From the NCBI GenBank assembly GCA_021826565.1, contig JAKAZJ010000138.1, positions 1 through 6,073 on the forward strand: a DNA stretch of 6,073 nt, read 5' to 3'. A program made the position numbers and the translations under genes. Numbering within the stretch: position 1 is the stretch's first letter; the number at the start of each line of letters is the position of its first letter. Below are positions 1-6,073 of the stretch, piece after piece. The DNA comes from Pseudomonadota bacterium (GTDB taxonomy: Bacteria > Pseudomonadota > Alphaproteobacteria > Acetobacterales > Acetobacteraceae). Under the pieces are notes generated by a model. It worked only from the letters and a program-made list of their open reading frames with translations, was not told the DNA's origin and did not search any database.

Positions 1-3832
<3,832 letters not shown>

Positions 3833-3836
3833 CGGA

Positions 3837-4625
3837 TTACGGCTCCACCGGCTTGGGCGCCACGATCTTCGCCATGATCACCGAAATCTCGTACAGCGCG
3901 ATCAGCGGCAGCGCGAGCGCGGTCTGCGTGAACACATCGGGCGGCGCCAGGATCGCCGCGACCACGAACATCCCGACATAGGCATAGCGCCGGAACCGGG
4001 ACAGACCGGCCGCCGTCACGATCCCCACTTTCGCCAGCAACGTCAGCAGCACCGGCAACTGGAACGTCAGGCCGAAGGCGAAGATCATCTTCATCACCAG
4101 ATCGAGATATTCCGACACCCGCGGCATCAGCTCGATCGGCACGCCGCCGCCGCCGGTCGAGGACTGGAAGCTGGCAAAGAATTTCCACGCGAACGGGAAC
4201 ACCACGTAATAGGCCAGCGACCCGCCCATCAGGAACAGGACCGGCGAGGATACCAGGAACGGCAACAGCGCCCGCTTTTCCGACCGGTACAGCCCCGGCG
4301 CGATGAACATCCATAGCTGCGAGGCGATCACCGGGAAGCCGATGAACATCGCCCCGAACATCGCCACCTTGATCTTGGTGAAGAACACCTCGTACAGCTG
4401 GGTGTAGATCAGATGCGGCGCGTGCATGCCCTGGCTTTCCAGCACGCGCGCCAGCGGCTCGGCCAGGAAATAGTAGATGTCGCCCGAGAAATAATAGCAC
4501 CCGCCGAAGGCCACCATGAATGCGACGATGGCGTACATCAGCCGCCGCCGCAGCTCCAGCAGGTGCTCGAGCAGCGGCATCGGCTTGTCGTGGATCGGAT
4601 CGTCGATCGGCGTCTGCTGGTCCAA
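3837..4625 (-). CDS. tatC: Sec-independent (Tat) protein translocase subunit TatC
   Basis: TatC is the six-helix inner-membrane core of the twin-arginine translocase. With TatB it binds the RR signal peptide of folded substrates, then recruits TatA. The 262-residue product has the conserved HLLELRRRL at 21-29; Glu24 matches E. coli Glu15 in the signal-binding site. Predicted helices lie at about 28-48, 86-108, 120-143, 175-197, 213-228 and 234-251. [10 protein letters not shown] at 109-118 carries Glu116, equivalent to E. coli Glu103. PPDVFTQ (228-234) and YEIS (245-248) are also conserved. Glu170 of E. coli aligns with Gln189 (FGLTFQLPV). The start is a TTG at 4625, preceded by GGGA with 6-base spacing. 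No ATG or GTG lies between it and the in-frame tatB stop. The alternative ATG at 4580 (Met16) would still keep the conserved core. It sits 27 bases after tatB and 4 before serS. Confidence 0.96.
   Translation of the reverse strand: MDQQTPIDDPIHDKPMPLLEHLLELRRRLMYAIVAFMVAFGGCYYFSGDIYYFLAEPLARVLESQGMHAPHLIYTQLYEVFFTKIKVAMFGAMFIGFPVIASQLWMFIAPGLYRSEKRALLPFLVSSPVLFLMGGSLAYYVVFPFAWKFFASFQSSTGGGGVPIELMPRVSEYLDLVMKMIFAFGLTFQLPVLLTLLAKVGIVTAAGLSRFRRYAYVGMFVVAAILAPPDVFTQTALALPLIALYEISVIMAKIVAPKPVEP
3843..3846 (-). promoter_or_regulatory. Probable ribosome binding site of serS
   Basis: The minus strand reads GGAG here, within the last codons of tatC and 10 bases before the serS ATG at 3832. The match is short and the spacing slightly long, but no better candidate is close to the start. 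Confidence 0.5.
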
Positions 4626-4631
4626 GTGAAA

Positions 4632-4635
4632 TCCC
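4632..4635 (-). promoter_or_regulatory. Probable ribosome binding site of tatC
   Basis: The minus strand reads GGGA (within CGGGAT) six bases before the TTG at 4625. This is the main reason for preferring that rare start over the internal ATG at 4580, which has no comparable upstream sequence. Confidence 0.5.
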
Positions 4636-4652
4636 GGGGTTGAGTGCGACGG

Positions 4653-5153
4653 TCAGCGCGGCGGAGCGCAGCCGGGCGGGATGAAGGCAGGGGTGGCGGG
4701 CGGCATCGCCTCGGCCGCGACGATGGGGGCTGCCAGGGCCGATGCAATGCAGGCGGGCGGGATGAAGGCGGGCGGCTCGGCGGGGGCGGCCGGGTCGGCG
4801 CCCTCGGGGCGGTCCAGGTCGGTGACCGCGAGTTCGCCCACCGGCTCGGTTGCGCCATCGGCCAATGGGTCGGAGGCGAAGCTGTCGCGCAGGCTGCCAT
4901 CCGGGTCCAGCGTGCGTTCCAGCGTATCGGCGACATTCAGGTTGCGGAACTCGTTCAGCGTGTCGCGCACGTCGCTCAGATTGGCGTCGCGCATCATCTC
5001 GTCCACATGGCCCTGAAACTCGGCGGCCATGCGCCGGGCTTTGCGGATCGTGCCCATGACGGCACGCACGGCGACGGGCATGTCCTTCGGCCCGATCAAC
5101 ACGAGCGCGACGGCGGCGATGACGGCGATCTCGGACCAGGCGAAGTTGAACAT
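4653..5153 (-). CDS. tatB: Sec-independent (Tat) protein translocase subunit TatB
   Basis: TatB pairs with TatC to form the receptor for twin-arginine signal peptides at the inner membrane. The 166-residue product begins MFNFAWSEIAVIAAVALVLI: an N-out membrane helix (about 5-21) with the conserved polar Glu8, then the GP hinge at 21-22. KDMPVAVR (23-30) leads into the amphipathic helix (about 26-50, Arg/Lys-rich). A charged helical segment (about 51-85) is followed by an Ala/Pro-rich, probably disordered tail. DMPVAVRAV resembles the LPVAVKTV stretch of E. coli TatB and helps separate it from TatA. Length is close to E. coli TatB. The tail is unusual in carrying two copies of AFIPPxC (129-135 and 156-162), each with a cysteine. 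The ATG at 5153 has only a modest Shine-Dalgarno-like AGCAGG upstream, within a palindrome. No tatA precedes it; the upstream gene is a universal stress protein. The tatB stop is in frame with tatC. Confidence 0.93.
   Translation of the reverse strand: MFNFAWSEIAVIAAVALVLIGPKDMPVAVRAVMGTIRKARRMAAEFQGHVDEMMRDANLSDVRDTLNEFRNLNVADTLERTLDPDGSLRDSFASDPLADGATEPVGELAVTDLDRPEGADPAAPAEPPAFIPPACIASALAAPIVAAEAMPPATPAFIPPGCAPPR
4668..4769. repeat. In-frame direct repeat in the TatB tail (21-base units at 4668-4688 and 4749-4769)
   Basis: Two 21-base units match at 20 of 21 positions, with an uninterrupted 16-base identity at 4673-4688 and 4754-4769. The offset is 81 bases (27 codons), so both are read in the same frame and encode AFIPP followed by Gly-Cys or Ala-Cys. 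This looks like a local segment duplication or a slippage product within a low-complexity tail. Confidence 0.8.
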
Positions 5154-5160
5154 GGGGCCG

Positions 5161-5172
5161 CCTGCTAGCAGG
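5161..5172. repeat. 12-base perfect palindrome upstream of tatB
   Basis: CCTGCTAGCAGG is identical on both strands and ends 8 bases from the tatB ATG. On the minus strand it contains AGCAGG, the only ribosome-binding candidate for tatB. It could form a small 4-bp stem over that site or be a protein-binding site; neither is shown. Confidence 0.45.
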
Positions 5173-5200
5173 AAAGCGCCGCAGCGGAAACCGGGGGCGC

Positions 5201-5234
5201 GCCTGGGCGGTTGCCCCCGCAGGGGGCGGCAGGC
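5201..5234 (-). terminator. GC-rich stem-loop after the universal stress gene (terminator-like, no U-tract)
   Basis: Just after the usp stop, an inner stem of six G:C pairs (5213-5218 with 5222-5227, three-base loop) is enclosed by an outer five-pair stem (5201-5205 with 5230-5234) with an asymmetric internal loop. No run of U follows on the minus-strand transcript, so it is not a classic intrinsic terminator. It could slow polymerase, protect a 3' end, or simply reflect high G+C. A further GGGGGC on the plus strand at 5193-5198 can compete for the same middle segment. Confidence 0.4.
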
Positions 5235-5237
5235 CCT

Positions 5238-6073
5238 TCAGTGCGACATCAGCACCGGCAGCGTCATGTGGCGCAGCACCGAGCGCGTGACCCCGCCCAA
5301 GGTCAGTTCGCGCACCCGCGAATGGCCGTAGCCGCCCATCACCAGCAGGTCGGCGCCGAGATCGGCGGCATAGCTCAGCAGCAGATCGGCCTCGTGGATC
5401 TGCCCGTCACCTACGCTGCGCGCGGCCGTCACGGTCAGCCCATGGCGGGCCAGATGGGCGGCGATCTCCGCCCCCGGTACATCCCCTGGTACGCCCCCTG
5501 GAACCTGCTCCGCCCCCGCGCGTGCGATGGTCAGCACCGTCACCTGCGCGCCCGGCGCGATCAGGCCCAGCATGTCGCCCACCGCCCGGGCGGCCTCACG
5601 CGTGGGCGTCCAGGCGATCAGCACGTTGCGCCCGATATTGGGGAAGCTGCCCGCGTAGGGCAGCAGCAACAGCGGCCGTCCGGCGGCCAGCAGCACGTCT
5701 TCGATCATGTGCCGCCCGGCCGGCGGGACGCGATGATCGGGATCGTCCTGGCCAATCACGGTCAGATCGACATGGCGCGCGGCGGCGGCGATGGCGGGAC
5801 CGACCGGCCCCGGCGCGCAATGCCAGTCACCGGCGACGGCCGCGCCCGCCAGCGCGGCGCGGAACGCGGCCTCGATCGCTCCGGACCGCGCGGTGGCCTC
5901 GGCCTGTAGCTGTTCCATCGTGCTCTGCAGCGCCAGCACTTCGGGATAGCCGCCGAGGGCGAAGCCGAGATCCGCGGGCAGGAGCAATTCCAGCGGGCAC
6001 AGCCCGGTCAGATGCGCGCCGGCGGCGCGGGCCAGGTCCAGCGCTACGTGCAGGCGTGCCGCGTCGCGGGGGG
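5238..6073 (-). CDS. Two-domain universal stress protein (UspA family), 5' end beyond window
   Basis: At least 277 codons of a tandem universal stress protein; the frame stays open to the right edge, so the start is outside. Upstream of the internal TTG at 5987 the frame still encodes typical Usp sequence (RDAARLHVALDLARAAGAHLTGL), so that TTG is not the start. Counting from that TTG codon as residue 1, the first Usp domain ends near 112 (VDLTVIGQDDPDH at 73-85, AAGRPLLLLPYAG at 101-113). The second runs from NVLIAWTPTREAARA at 121-135 to the end. The second domain has the nucleotide-binding signature G-2x-G-9x-G at 218-231 (GGYGHSRVRELTLGGVT), with Gly where many members have Ser or Thr after the last Gly. 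It ends MTLPVLMSH, typical of alphaproteobacterial tandem Usp proteins. Such proteins are soluble and often bind ATP, but the role of this one is unknown. It lies 84 bases before tatB, where tatA might be expected. Confidence 0.9.
   Translation of the reverse strand, partial: PRDAARLHVALDLARAAGAHLTGLCPLELLLPADLGFALGGYPEVLALQSTMEQLQAEATARSGAIEAAFRAALAGAAVAGDWHCAPGPVGPAIAAAARHVDLTVIGQDDPDHRVPPAGRHMIEDVLLAAGRPLLLLPYAGSFPNIGRNVLIAWTPTREAARAVGDMLGLIAPGAQVTVLTIARAGAEQVPGGVPGDVPGAEIAAHLARHGLTVTAARSVGDGQIHEADLLLSYAADLGADLLVMGGYGHSRVRELTLGGVTRSVLRHMTLPVLMSH
5471..5504. repeat. Three-unit imperfect tandem repeat, 12-base period, inside the usp gene
   Basis: Ten-base cores at 5471, 5483 and 5495 differ by one or two bases and recur every 12 bases. 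They encode a Val-Pro-Gly-rich linker (VPGGVPGDVPG, about residues 162-172 from the TTG at 5987) inside the second Usp domain. The four-codon period keeps the frame, so unit gain or loss would only change loop length. Confidence 0.6.

Noticed and set aside
5211..5909. Plus-strand open frame of 232 codons opposite the universal stress gene
   Set aside because: It is a mirror of the Usp gene with no recognisable domain or ribosome binding site.

Overview
The window is a G+C-rich (roughly two-thirds or more by eye), densely packed stretch of bacterial chromosome. All recognisable genes lie on the minus strand. The protein sequences look alphaproteobacterial. The tatB-tatC-serS order is familiar from that class, and the sequence style suggests Rhodospirillales/Acetobacteraceae. 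That placement is an inference from gene order and protein style; no marker here fixes the genus.

In transcription order (right to left) the layout is: a two-domain universal stress protein whose 5' end lies beyond the right edge (5238-6073); an 84-base gap with a strong GC stem-loop and a 12-base palindrome (5154-5237); tatB (4653-5153); tatC (3837-4625, TTG start); serS (2570-3832); ligA (421-2520); and the first 141 codons of a cytoplasmic serine hydrolase of the beta-lactamase/esterase type (1-424), cut by the left edge.

From tatB onward the genes are spaced 27, 4, 49 and -4 bases apart, so they probably form one operon. TatB and TatC are the receptor part of the twin-arginine exporter for folded proteins. 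SerS charges tRNA-Ser, and LigA seals DNA nicks in replication and repair. The last gene is translationally coupled to ligA through an ATGA overlap and a perfect AGGAGG. These are mostly housekeeping genes sharing a transcript rather than one pathway.

I found no phage, transposon, CRISPR, toxin-antitoxin or other defence-like system, no tRNA or rRNA gene, and no convincing undescribed system. The points most worth checking are the absence of tatA next to tatB, a duplicated AFIPPxC segment in the TatB tail, Gln in TatC where E. coli has Glu170, tatB and tatC sharing a frame across a single stop with a TTG start, and competing hairpins in the usp-tatB gap.
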